A stretch of DNA of 64,000 bases, from assembly GCA_021772025.1 (NCBI GenBank), contig JAETNT010000002.1, positions 121,239 to 185,238 on the forward strand, given 5' to 3'. Below, in pieces: positions 34,791-42,947 of the stretch. Numbering within the stretch: the first letter of the stretch is position 1; every line of letters starts with the position of its first letter. The notes under the pieces were generated by a model, which had not been told where the DNA came from, did not search any database, and saw only the letters and a list, made by a program, of their open reading frames with translations. A program made the position numbers and the translations under genes. This DNA comes from Enterocloster bolteae. GTDB lineage: Bacteria > Bacillota > Clostridia > Lachnospirales > Lachnospiraceae.

Positions 34791-35360
34791 TTAAATCAGG
34801 CCCAATTCCTTAAACAAACGAGCCACTGCCTCCGGCATGGCGTCCACCAGCAGCCTGGCCATTTCCTCCGGAGTCGCCTTCATCCCGCCCAGCACCCATT
34901 GAACCGTCATATATATAGAACCCTGGCAGTACATTTCCAGCAGGAACCGGATTGTTTCTTCCGGTTCCTGCCCTGTCTTTTCCCGAATTCTTTCGGTATA
35001 AAATTCTAAAATCAACTGGAAATCGTGTTCTTTTAAAGAATTATGGTCATCTGACCGAAAAGCGCCGGAAAAAAATACCCGTTCCTGCCGAATATACTCA
35101 AACTTTTTCACCAATCCCTCATAGACGGTCCTCCCCTCTCCCATATGGGCAAAGGATTCTAAAAGAAGCTTGTCAAAATACCAGTTAATCAGGTCATATT
35201 TGTCCTGAAAGTTCCGGTAAAAGGTCTGCCTGGTGATTTTGCAGGCTTCTGCGATTTCTTTTACTGTAATCTTATCTACCGGTGTTGTTTTCATACACTG
35301 TTTTACCGCCTGAGCCAGCCGGTATTTTGTTTTCTCATTTCCTGCAGAAAGCTCTGTCAT
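34791..35360 (-). CDS. TetR family regulator (DhaS-like)
   Basis: A 189-aa repressor-type protein. The N-terminal HTH is clear (ITVKEIAEACKITRQTFYRN, followed by FQDKYDLINWYFD). This form, with a tryptophan/tyrosine-rich helix after the HTH, is typical of the DhaS branch that includes activators of dihydroxyacetone kinase operons. The C-terminal ligand domain spans about residues 75-189. It lies directly upstream of fucO on the same strand and is divergent from the methyltransferase gene. Confidence 0.85.
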   Translation of the reverse strand: MTELSAGNEKTKYRLAQAVKQCMKTTPVDKITVKEIAEACKITRQTFYRNFQDKYDLINWYFDKLLLESFAHMGEGRTVYEGLVKKFEYIRQERVFFSGAFRSDDHNSLKEHDFQLILEFYTERIREKTGQEPEETIRFLLEMYCQGSIYMTVQWVLGGMKATPEEMARLLVDAMPEAVARLFKELGLI

Positions 35361-35527
35361 AAAATCCCTCCATCTAAACTGTTATCCTTATTATACCAGT
35401 ACCTCTCAAAGCTTGACAACCTCCTAAAATCCTGTATGATACTTCTGTACCCTCATTACAGGGCTTATGTCCCCTCTGAGAGATCAAAGATTGCTGCCGG
35501 AAACAGGCGGCGGAACGGAGAAAAAAA

Positions 35528-36730
35528 ATGAAGCAGGCAATTGTCCGCATTAAAAAAGGCGGCGCCCGGTCTTTTAAGGCAGGTGGCGCCTGGATTTACG
35601 ATAATGAAATCGACTCTATAAACGGAGAGTTTGAAAACGGCGATATCGTCTTGGTGGAAGATTTTGACGGTTATCCCTTGGGCCAGGGCTTTCTCAATAC
35701 CCGGTCTAAAATCGCCCTACGCATGATGTCCCGAAAAAAAGGAACGGTAATTGACGGGGAATTTATTGAAATGCGGGTCCGGCACGCCTGGGAATACCGG
35801 AAAGCTACAGTAGACACTTCAAGCTGCCGGATCATTTTCGGCGAAGCGGATTTCCTTCCCGGAATAGTAATTGACAAGTTTTCCGATGTTTTGGTCGTAG
35901 AATCCCTGGCCTTAGGAATCGACAAACTGAAACTTTTAATCTTAGAAAAGCTTAAAAAAGTCCTCTTAGAGGACGGTATTTCTATCCGGGGTATCTATGA
36001 ACGCAGTGATGCCAAAGTCCGTGTCCAGGAGGGGATGGAACGGTATAAAGGCTTTATTGGGGAGCCTTTTGACACTAAGGTAGAAATTAAAGAAAACGGT
36101 GTCCGGTATCTGGTGGATGTTCAAGACGGCCAGAAAACAGGCTTCTTTTTAGATCAGAAATACAACCGCCTGGCCGTTCAGCGCCTCTGCCCTGAAAAAA
36201 AGGTGTTGGACTGCTTTACCCACACAGGCTCTTTCGCCCTCAATGCAGGCATTGCCGGGGCTTCTTCTGTGCTTGCCGTAGATGCTTCGGAAACTGCCAT
36301 CACCCAGGCCAGAGAAAATGCCCGATTAAATGATCTTTCTGGCCGGGTCTCTTTTATCTGCGCCGATGTGTTTGATCTTCTTCCAAAGCTGGAGAAGGCC
36401 GAACAAAGGTTTGACGTCGTAATTTTAGACCCGCCTGCCTTTACCAAATCCCGAAGTTCTGTCAAAAATGCGGTCAAGGGCTATCGTGAAATTAACTTAA
36501 GAGGGTTAAAACTTGTAAAAGACGGCGGCTATCTGGCTACATGCTCCTGTTCCCATTTTATGGATCCGGAGTTATTTGCCAAAACCATTCGTGAAGCCGC
36601 CGCCGGAGCACACAGGCGCCTGCGCCAGGTGGAATACAGAACCCAGGCCGCCGATCATCCTATACTGTGGGCTGCCGACGAGTCCTATTATTTAAAGTTT
36701 TATATTTTTCAGGTATGTGTGGAGAAATAA
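35528..36730 (+). CDS. RlmI-like class I rRNA (cytosine-5) methyltransferase
   Basis: A 400-aa SAM-dependent enzyme. An N-terminal PUA domain (about residues 1-75, AGGAWIYDNEIDSINGE) precedes a middle domain and a Rossmann methyltransferase fold. SAM-binding residues lie in VLDCFTHTGSFALNAG, and the catalytic motif is VILDPPAFTKS. The catalytic cysteine region is GGYLATCSCSHFM. RlmI methylates 23S rRNA C1962 in E. coli; the same target here is likely. Its last 22 bases overlap the end of the convergent LysR gene. Confidence 0.88.
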   Translation: MKQAIVRIKKGGARSFKAGGAWIYDNEIDSINGEFENGDIVLVEDFDGYPLGQGFLNTRSKIALRMMSRKKGTVIDGEFIEMRVRHAWEYRKATVDTSSCRIIFGEADFLPGIVIDKFSDVLVVESLALGIDKLKLLILEKLKKVLLEDGISIRGIYERSDAKVRVQEGMERYKGFIGEPFDTKVEIKENGVRYLVDVQDGQKTGFFLDQKYNRLAVQRLCPEKKVLDCFTHTGSFALNAGIAGASSVLAVDASETAITQARENARLNDLSGRVSFICADVFDLLPKLEKAEQRFDVVILDPPAFTKSRSSVKNAVKGYREINLRGLKLVKDGGYLATCSCSHFMDPELFAKTIREAAAGAHRRLRQVEYRTQAADHPILWAADESYYLKFYIFQVCVEK

Positions 36731-37689
36731 TCTTCCTCTTCTTCTCCATTTTCTTCCTTAATTCTCACGGGTCTGATTCTTCTAAGATACGGCATGCTGG
36801 CCATAAAATCATCCAGTACCCGGTAAAAGAGTTCAAACATCTCCGACTTTATCTTTGTCTGGGATTTTAAGCATACTTTATAGCAATAAATTGCGGGCGG
36901 CGGGGTTTTCATCTCTAATGCCCGCACACCACCGGAGCGAACCAGTTCTTCCGCAACTGACACCGGCACAATAGCCCACTGATCTGCTTCTGTCAAATAT
37001 TTGGGGATGGTAGAAACCGCGTTAATGGCAATATCCGCCATCCACTCTGCACCCAGCATTTCTTCGTGCCACCGCATAAAATCTGTTCCCCAGGAGCTGG
37101 ATAAATCGATCTCCTTTGTTTTGTCTAAAATATTTAACGGGATCTTTTCATTGGGATAAACACTGTTTTGCGGCACTACCAGTCGGAATTCCTCGGCAAA
37201 AAACGGCTCTATGGTAAAATTCCGGTTTTCCTGGGGATTCCTCAAAAAAGCCATATTAATGTGACCGCTTTCTAAAAGCTGGTAAATTTCCTCTGTATTA
37301 CGGCTTTCCAATCGAAATGTTATCCTTCGCTTGGATGCGGCGGACGCCTCTATCAGCCGGGTCAGCAGCTTATAGAAAATGGTGTCATTCATACTGTCAT
37401 GACAGCCGATACTGAAAACCGCTTTGGAACCGCTCTGAGAAAAAACGGCAATCCGTTCCCATAATGCCTCATACTCATATGCCAGGGGCAAAAAAGCCTC
37501 CCCATCATTAGTCAGTTCAATGGAGCGATATCCTTTTCTGCGGATTATCAGCTTTACACCCAGCTCTTCTTCTAACACATTAAGCCGGTGGCTGACCGTA
37601 GACTGAGTTAAAAATAATTTTTCAGCCGCTTTCGATATGCTTCTGTACTTTACAATTTCAAGAAAAGTTTTTATCTCCCAATGTGTCAT
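36709..37689 (-). CDS. LysR family transcriptional regulator
   Basis: A 326-aa regulator. The N-terminal winged helix (about residues 1-65) reads SISKAAEKLFLTQSTVSHRL. The remaining ~260 residues form a periplasmic-binding-like effector domain, and the C-terminus is acidic (EENGEEEEDYF). The target is unclear because no divergent gene lies directly upstream. The 337-bp gap on its upstream side holds only AT-rich sequence and the terminator of the next operon. Confidence 0.9.
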   Translation of the reverse strand: MTHWEIKTFLEIVKYRSISKAAEKLFLTQSTVSHRLNVLEEELGVKLIIRRKGYRSIELTNDGEAFLPLAYEYEALWERIAVFSQSGSKAVFSIGCHDSMNDTIFYKLLTRLIEASAASKRRITFRLESRNTEEIYQLLESGHINMAFLRNPQENRNFTIEPFFAEEFRLVVPQNSVYPNEKIPLNILDKTKEIDLSSSWGTDFMRWHEEMLGAEWMADIAINAVSTIPKYLTEADQWAIVPVSVAEELVRSGGVRALEMKTPPPAIYCYKVCLKSQTKIKSEMFELFYRVLDDFMASMPYLRRIRPVRIKEENGEEEEDYFSTHT

Positions 37690-37973
37690 GAATTTCCCCC
37701 AAATACGTTTATCTAGTAGTGTTAGGATACCCTGCTTATTAATTCCTTATTCAGTGTATTCTAGGGCCATTTTAGAATTTTCTGATACTTATCATAACTC
37801 TTTGTCTTTTTAAAGTAAACATCCTTTATTGTTTTATAATATTGAATTGTTCACTTTTCTTTTTGCAAAAAATTAATTCTGTCTATATTCCTATTAGTAT
37901 ATACCATATTTGGTACTAATTTCAATAAATTTGGGAAATATCGCGGAAAATAACTTTAAAATTTTTTTAAAAA

Positions 37974-38019
37974 GGCAGCCCTGTCAGAGACTTGTATTTT
38001 CATTTCTGACAAGGCTGCC
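37974..38019 (-). terminator. Terminator at the end of the PHP/hydrogenase-like operon
   Basis: GGCAGCC-C-TGTCAGA pairs with TCTGACA-A-GGCTGCC (one mismatch). On the minus strand it is followed by TTTTTAAAAAAATTTT. It starts eight bases after the PHP gene stop. Confidence 0.88.
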
Positions 38020-38026
38020 CCTTTTC

Positions 38027-38743
38027 TTATCTTTCCATCAAAGCATCCAGTACTCCCCGGATACTTTTTTCATGAACCGGAAGAGTTAAATCCGGCTCGT
38101 TAATATGTTCTAAATAATGGGCATCAGAATTGCTGATAATTCTGCATTTTTCCAGATAAGGATTTTCTCTCCGGAGCTGATGGAGCTTTTTTAAGTCTTT
38201 GACCTCCGCAGTTGTAAACCGGCTGTCCGGGGGAACAAATCCCAAATTGGCAATAAGGCTGTTTGCCGTCTTGTCTATGTGGGCCGGAAACATGACGCCT
38301 CCGTAGGACTGAACCAGTTCCCATAGCCGGTCAAAGGAAATATCCGCACTGTTTATCAGCAGGTTCGGTTCCTCCTCCTCTACCTGATCCTCCTCGTTAT
38401 AAATCTGCTGTTTTCCGAAAATCTCCGCCTTGTTGGGAAATTTCATTAACTTGCCATAGACATAACCGTCAAAATTCAGGGCAGCCTCCAATGTGGGAAA
38501 CAAACACACTGCATGGACTTCTTCCGATGTGTTGATCTCCATTCCCGGTATAACAAGAACTCCATACTCTTTTGCCGCCGCCATAATAGCCGGACAGTTG
38601 CGGCAGGCATTATGATCCGTAAGGGCAATGACATCCAGACCCTTTATGGCGGCCATACCGGCGATGTTGGCCGGAGTCATATCGTCATCCCCGCAGGGAG
38701 ACAGGCAGGAGTGGATATGAAGATCATAGGCCAGGCTGATCAT
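38027..38743 (-). CDS. PHP domain phosphoesterase
   Basis: A 238-aa metal-dependent phosphoesterase-like protein. PHP motifs are seen as YDLHIHSCLSPCG, DVIALTDHNAC, IPGMEINTSEEVH, FPAHIDK and IISNSDAHYLEH. The substrate is unknown; PHP proteins act on nucleotides, histidinol phosphate or DNA ends. It is the last gene of the five-gene minus-strand operon opposite the hydrogenase operon, coupled by ATGA overlap to the DRTGG gene. Confidence 0.85.
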   Translation of the reverse strand: MISLAYDLHIHSCLSPCGDDDMTPANIAGMAAIKGLDVIALTDHNACRNCPAIMAAAKEYGVLVIPGMEINTSEEVHAVCLFPTLEAALNFDGYVYGKLMKFPNKAEIFGKQQIYNEEDQVEEEEPNLLINSADISFDRLWELVQSYGGVMFPAHIDKTANSLIANLGFVPPDSRFTTAEVKDLKKLHQLRRENPYLEKCRIISNSDAHYLEHINEPDLTLPVHEKSIRGVLDALMER

Positions 38744-39102
38744 GCCGGATTTCCTTCTGCTTCCATAGCCTGGTAAACGGCCAGAGCAGTATCAAACACC
38801 GGCTCGTCGGTCTCCAGCAGAGTAATTCCCTGCATCCGGGCCTTTTTTACACCATTTTCATCCATTCGGGCCCCTTCCGCCAATATTACACAGGCTGCAT
38901 CCGCTAAAGAAGCCACGGCCAGGGTATTTAAGTTAGCCATTACCGTCACCCAGGCACAGCCTGCGGGAGCCTTCCCCATAGCAATGCTCAGCAAGTCGCA
39001 GCAAAACACCTTTTCAATCTCCCGGTCCGTATCGCCGCCTGCGTTTACTGCCCGGGCAATGCCTTTATTCATTAAATCCTGAACGGTCATTTTATTCCTC
39101 AT
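38740..39102 (-). CDS. DRTGG-domain protein
   Basis: A 120-aa protein of the small DRTGG type, a domain also found in some phosphotransacetylases and in HPr-kinase-related proteins. Visible features are VFCCDLLSIAMGKAPAGCAW and the segment ADAACVILAEG. It overlaps both neighbours (upstream by 11 bases). A second DRTGG protein is encoded at the start of the same operon, which suggests the two act together, perhaps as a ligand-binding sensor. Function is unknown. Confidence 0.72.
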   Translation of the reverse strand: MRNKMTVQDLMNKGIARAVNAGGDTDREIEKVFCCDLLSIAMGKAPAGCAWVTVMANLNTLAVASLADAACVILAEGARMDENGVKKARMQGITLLETDEPVFDTALAVYQAMEAEGNPA

Positions 39103-40480
39103 CCTCTCGATTATCCAAAACCGCCATCTCTTCTGAGATGCGCTGGATATAATCTTTTAACAGGTTAACGGTTTCCTGGCCGATGCGCTGACCATCAGCC
39201 AAATCTCCGGCTAATACAGCCACTTCTTCCGAAAGATTATGGAGGCTTTCCCTTAAGTTGTAGACGCAGTCCGCTTCCTTGGCTTCGCCCCGGACAATAT
39301 CCTCAGCCAGGGATTTGCAGGTAGGCGCCCCGCAGGATCCGCAGTCCAGGCCGGGAAGCTTTTTACATAGCCGTTCCACCTGGTTGAGTCTTGCAAAGCT
39401 CTCCATCATGTTGTTGCCCAGGCGAAATACCGGCTCATATTGAACTCCGGTAGTCCAGGGAATGACATTCTCCGTTTCTTCCTCCACATGGCTTCTGGCC
39501 ACCGGCATATATTTGCGGAGGCGTTTTAGTTTAACTTCTGCAACATAAGGATTCTCCACAGTTAAAACGCCGCCTACGCAGCCGCCCGGACATGCGTTCA
39601 GCTCTACAAACCGGAGATTAATAAACTTTTGATCTTCCAGATCTTCCAATACCCGGATAACATTTTCGATACCGTCGGCTGCCAAATAATTCTCTGTAAA
39701 CAAACCGCTGGCTTCACCGCCGGAACGGCCCCAGCTAATGCCAATCTTTCCCGCAGTGCCGATCTCCAGATAATCGTCTTTTACCGCTTTCATCCGGGAT
39801 AAAAGCTGAGGGTAAACGTCTTTAATGGCCAAAACGCAGTCCACCTGGCTTTTTTCTGTTCCCAGAGGCGCCTTGACATAGGTTACCTTAGACGGACAGG
39901 GAGAAATAAATACAATCCCTATTTTTTCTCTGGGAAGACCTGTCATTTTCATCGCCTTTTTTACTGCCAGAGACGCCGCCACCTCTACAGGCGGATTTAA
40001 GGGCAGCATATGGGGAATCAGGTTTGGAAAACGGACCCGGATCAAACGGACTACCGACGGGCAGGCCGTGCTGATTATCGGCAGGCATTCCTCATGGCCT
40101 GACAGGTATTCTCTGGTGGCTTCACTGACCAGCTCCGCTGCTGCACTGACTTCAAACACGTCATCAAAGCCCATCAGCAGCAAAGCGTTTAACACAATGT
40201 TCACATCATCCAGATTGTTAAACTGGCTGTACAGAGCCGGAGCCGGAAGGGCCACTGTGTATTCATACTGTTTTAAAACATCCAGCTTGTCGTACACTGC
40301 ATGTTTGGCATGGTGAGGGCAGACCCGGATACATTCTCCGCAGTCGATGCAGAACTTGCTGTTGATCTGGGCTTTTCCTCCCCGGACCCGGATCGCTTCG
40401 GTAGGGCACCGCTTAATGCAGTTGATGCACCCCTTGCACAAATCCGCGTCCAGACGCACAGAATGGTAAAATTTATCCAT
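39092..40480 (-). CDS. [FeFe] hydrogenase-like Fe-S protein (HydS/HfsB-like, non-canonical)
   Basis: A 462-aa cytoplasmic protein. Two 4Fe-4S motifs (CKGCINCIKRCP, CIDCGECIRVCP) lead into a reduced H-cluster-type domain. The cluster cysteines are retained in STACPS, ISPCPSK and LNACPGGCVGG, but the proton-relay cysteine next to the first one is Ala and the canonical MPC..K..E motif is altered. A further Fe-S domain follows (LDCGSCGAPTC). This pattern fits sensory or accessory hydrogenases rather than the main H2 producer. Its neighbours are an anti-sigma-type ATPase, a PHP protein and DRTGG proteins. Confidence 0.82.
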   Translation of the reverse strand: MDKFYHSVRLDADLCKGCINCIKRCPTEAIRVRGGKAQINSKFCIDCGECIRVCPHHAKHAVYDKLDVLKQYEYTVALPAPALYSQFNNLDDVNIVLNALLLMGFDDVFEVSAAAELVSEATREYLSGHEECLPIISTACPSVVRLIRVRFPNLIPHMLPLNPPVEVAASLAVKKAMKMTGLPREKIGIVFISPCPSKVTYVKAPLGTEKSQVDCVLAIKDVYPQLLSRMKAVKDDYLEIGTAGKIGISWGRSGGEASGLFTENYLAADGIENVIRVLEDLEDQKFINLRFVELNACPGGCVGGVLTVENPYVAEVKLKRLRKYMPVARSHVEEETENVIPWTTGVQYEPVFRLGNNMMESFARLNQVERLCKKLPGLDCGSCGAPTCKSLAEDIVRGEAKEADCVYNLRESLHNLSEEVAVLAGDLADGQRIGQETVNLLKDYIQRISEEMAVLDNREDEE

Positions 40481-40902
40481 TATATCATCACCGCCATTGT
40501 AATTTTGGTTCCTACACCAATCCTGGTGTCAATCTCCATGGTATCCGTGTATTTCTTCATATTGGGCAGTCCCATGCCTGCCCCAAAGCCCAGGGATCTC
40601 ACTTCATCAGGAGCCGTGGAGTAGCCGGCCTGCATAGCCAGATCCACATCGGGAATCCCCGGACCTACGTCATCTAAAATCATTTTAATCATCTCCGGAG
40701 TAATCTCCACGGTAATCCCTCCTCCATTGGCATGAATTACCATATTAATCTCCCCTTCATACATGGCAATCGCTACCTTGCGGATAGCCTCAGGCCCCAC
40801 CCCCATCTGTTTCAATTTCTTTTTCACATCGCTGCTGGCTTCCCCTGCACGGGTAAAGTCCTCCCCGGAAATCTGATATTTTAATACAATAGCGTCATCC
40901 AT
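40480..40902 (-). CDS. Anti-sigma-factor-type ATPase (HATPase domain)
   Basis: A 140-aa single-domain GHKL ATPase. It contains IYKVAIA-like N-box positions (RKVAIAMYEGEINMVIHA), the G1 box DDVGPGIPD and the G2 segment SLGFGAGMGLPNMKKY. It resembles RsbW/SpoIIAB/RsbT-type kinases with no sensor part. Its start and stop overlap the two flanking genes by single bases, so it is translated together with the DRTGG and Fe-S proteins. It may relay a redox signal by protein phosphorylation, which is inference. Confidence 0.82.
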   Translation of the reverse strand: MDDAIVLKYQISGEDFTRAGEASSDVKKKLKQMGVGPEAIRKVAIAMYEGEINMVIHANGGGITVEITPEMIKMILDDVGPGIPDVDLAMQAGYSTAPDEVRSLGFGAGMGLPNMKKYTDTMEIDTRIGVGTKITMAVMI

Positions 40903-41249
40903 TAAATCGCACCTCCCCCAAGGCCTGCCTTATAAAGCATGCCGCAGGCGGAAAACATCCGATGACCGGTAGCCAATACCACCAGACCGCTGTCTTCTGC
41001 CATTTGGAGAATCACCTCGTCCGGTTTTTTACCCCGGACAAAAATAATACAGACAATGTCAAGCATCTCCGCAGTCCTGATCACCTGAGGGTTGCACAGT
41101 CCTGTAAGCAGGATAGAGTGATCTTTTGAGAAAGCCAGCACATCGCTCATCATATCTGAGCCGCAGGCGCTCCTCACCTCCTCGTCAAGCTGTTCTTCTC
41201 CTACCAGGACTCTTGCCCCTAATACCTCCATAGCGTCTCTTACTGTCAT
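40902..41249 (-). CDS. DRTGG-domain protein (first gene of operon)
   Basis: A 115-aa protein related to the one at 38740. It has LGARVLVGEEQLDEEV at the start and a middle segment reading SDMMSDVLAFSKDHSILLTG. I chose the ATG at 41249 because GGGG lies seven bases upstream. The frame is open to 41276. It is first in the operon, behind a promoter with a Rex-like inverted repeat. Function is unknown. Confidence 0.72.
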   Translation of the reverse strand: MTVRDAMEVLGARVLVGEEQLDEEVRSACGSDMMSDVLAFSKDHSILLTGLCNPQVIRTAEMLDIVCIIFVRGKKPDEVILQMAEDSGLVVLATGHRMFSACGMLYKAGLGGGAI

Positions 41250-41323
41250 ATTCAATCCCCTTTCTCTTTCATACACTATGATACAAGAATTGCTTCAATA
41301 TCTTCCCGAAAATCCCTATCTCC

Positions 41324-41355
41324 AGAATACCATTCTTTTTGTTAATTATCAACAA
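41324..41355 (-). promoter_or_regulatory. Promoter with Rex-like inverted repeat
   Basis: On the minus strand TTGATA (41347-41352) and TATTCT (41324-41329) are separated by exactly 17 bases. The inverted repeat TTGTT-AATTATC-AACAA (41339-41355) overlaps the -35. It resembles the Rex operator (TTGTTAAN4TTAACAA) but is one base short. Rex, the NADH/NAD sensor, is known to control hydrogenase genes in clostridia, so the assignment is plausible but unproven. Confidence 0.5.
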
Positions 41356-41405
41356 ATATTGACTTTGTTATTTTTTTACAATCGCGAATTTTGGTAGATT
41401 TTTTA

Positions 41406-41435
41406 TTGTCCTTATGTTAAGATATATTATATATT
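41406..41435 (+). promoter_or_regulatory. Candidate promoter of the hydrogenase operon
   Basis: TTGTCC (41406-41411), an 18-base spacer and TATATT (41430-41435) stand about 40 bases before the first hydrogenase gene. The surrounding sequence is very AT-rich, so other -10 choices are possible. Confidence 0.4.
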
Positions 41436-41473
41436 GGCTAAATGAATATAAAACTTGATAAGGAGGTTACATA

Positions 41474-41968
41474 ATGGCTTGCAAAAAAACGACTGTCCCA
41501 TTTTCCGGGACAAAGGAGCAGGAGGCCGCTTTAAAAGAGGCAATTGCCCAGCTGAGGGACACCCCAGGCGCCTTGATGCCAATTATGCAGAAAGCCCAGG
41601 AGATCTATGGTTATCTTCCCATTGAAGTCCAGACCATTATTTCTGACGAGACGGGGATTCCCCTGGAAAAGATTTACGGAGTGGCTACTTTTTATGCTCA
41701 GTTCGCGTTACAGCCAAAGGGAAAATACAAAATTTCCGTCTGTCTGGGAACCGCATGTTATGTAAAGGGTTCCGGTAATATTTTCAGCAAACTGGAAGAG
41801 CTTTTAGGCATTACCAATGGCGAATGTACCCCTGACGGCAAATTCTCCCTGGATTCCTGCCGCTGTGTAGGCGCCTGCGGTCTGGCCCCGGTCATGATGA
41901 TTAATGACGAGGTTTACGGCCGTCTGGTTCCCGATGATATTCCGGGTATTTTAGCAAAATATAATTAA
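41474..41968 (+). CDS. hndA: NuoE-like [2Fe-2S] subunit of the bifurcating hydrogenase (HydC/HndA)
   Basis: A 164-aa thioredoxin-like ferredoxin subunit. Its four cluster cysteines are in VCLGTACYVKGS and DSCRCVGACGLAP. The helical N-terminus (LMPIMQKAQEIYGYLP) is typical of NuoE. It passes electrons between the NADH-oxidising flavin subunit and the rest of the complex. It is first in the plus-strand operon, with AAGGAGG just before the ATG. Confidence 0.93.
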   Translation: MACKKTTVPFSGTKEQEAALKEAIAQLRDTPGALMPIMQKAQEIYGYLPIEVQTIISDETGIPLEKIYGVATFYAQFALQPKGKYKISVCLGTACYVKGSGNIFSKLEELLGITNGECTPDGKFSLDSCRCVGACGLAPVMMINDEVYGRLVPDDIPGILAKYN

Positions 41969-41972
41969 GCCT

Positions 41973-42530
41973 ATGATGACAGAAATTTCCTTAAATGTTC
42001 TGGATGTCTCTGAGAACTCTACCCGGGCCGGGGCAAAGCTGGTGGAAATTACAGTGGCTGCCGATACTGCCAAAGACACGTTAACCATCACCATTGCCGA
42101 TGACGGCTGCGGCATGAGCCCGGAGCAGGTTGCCAGTGTCACGGACCCCTTTTTTACTACCAGAACCACCCGCAAGGTGGGACTTGGCATCCCATTTTAC
42201 AAATATGCAGCAGAAAGCACCGGCGGAAGCTTTTCCATTACGTCCGCTCCGGGCGCGGGTACTACCGTTACGGCAGTATTCGGACTGTCCCATATTGACC
42301 GGATGCCTCTGGGGGATATGTCCGGCACCATCCATACCTTGATTGTCTATCATCCGGATACGGATTTCGTCTATACTTACCGGTATGACGCCGCATCCTT
42401 TACCCTGGACACCAGGGAATTGCGGGAGATTCTGGGGGATGTCCCTTTTGACACCCCGGAAGTATCTCAGTACATTATGGAATATCTGACTGAAAACAAA
42501 CAAGAGGTAGACGGCGGGAACTTACTCTGA
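41973..42530 (+). CDS. HATPase-domain protein in the hydrogenase operon
   Basis: A 185-aa protein. Residues about 1-105 form a GHKL ATPase domain with N box LDVSENSTRAGAK, G1 box DDGCGMSPEQV, the F box DPFFTTRT and G2 box VGLGIPFYKYAA. The C-terminal ~80 residues match no domain I recognise. There is no phospho-histidine domain or membrane segment. It is typically found inside clostridial hnd operons, four bases after hndA. It might signal or regulate complex assembly. The role is unknown. Confidence 0.8.
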   Translation: MMTEISLNVLDVSENSTRAGAKLVEITVAADTAKDTLTITIADDGCGMSPEQVASVTDPFFTTRTTRKVGLGIPFYKYAAESTGGSFSITSAPGAGTTVTAVFGLSHIDRMPLGDMSGTIHTLIVYHPDTDFVYTYRYDAASFTLDTRELREILGDVPFDTPEVSQYIMEYLTENKQEVDGGNLL

Positions 42531-42554
42531 CCGTCCACAGATTGGAGGATTACT

Positions 42555-42932
42555 ATGAAAAGCCTTGCTGAATTAAAAGCTATTCGCGAGAAGGTCCAAA
42601 ACCAGGTAGGCATGCGGGCCGAGGACCACAACCATATCCGTGTAGTAGTCGGTATGGCAACCTGCGGCATCGCCAGCGGCGCCAGGCCTGTACTCACTAC
42701 CCTTGCCAATGCAGTTCAGGAAAAGGGGCTGACCGATAAGGTTGCAGTTACCCAGACCGGCTGCATCGGGCTCTGCCAGTACGAGCCTATTGTAGAGGTA
42801 ACCGAACCCGGCAAAGATAAAATCACCTACATCAAGATGAATCCGGAAAAGGCCTTAGAGGTTGTGGAACGCCACTTAATCGGCGGACATGTAGTTGAGG
42901 ATTACACCTTGAATGGAGCTGATATTAAATAA
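42555..42932 (+). CDS. hndB: [2Fe-2S] thioredoxin-like ferredoxin (HndB)
   Basis: A 125-aa small ferredoxin of the NuoE C-terminal type. Cluster cysteines are in GMATCGIASGARP and QTGCIGLCQYEP. It matches the HndB subunit of NAD(P)-linked hydrogenases. It lies 24 bp after the ATPase gene with a GGAGG site, and 15 bp before the large flavin subunit. Confidence 0.92.
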   Translation: MKSLAELKAIREKVQNQVGMRAEDHNHIRVVVGMATCGIASGARPVLTTLANAVQEKGLTDKVAVTQTGCIGLCQYEPIVEVTEPGKDKITYIKMNPEKALEVVERHLIGGHVVEDYTLNGADIK

Positions 42933-42947
42933 TAAGGAGGAAGCAGA

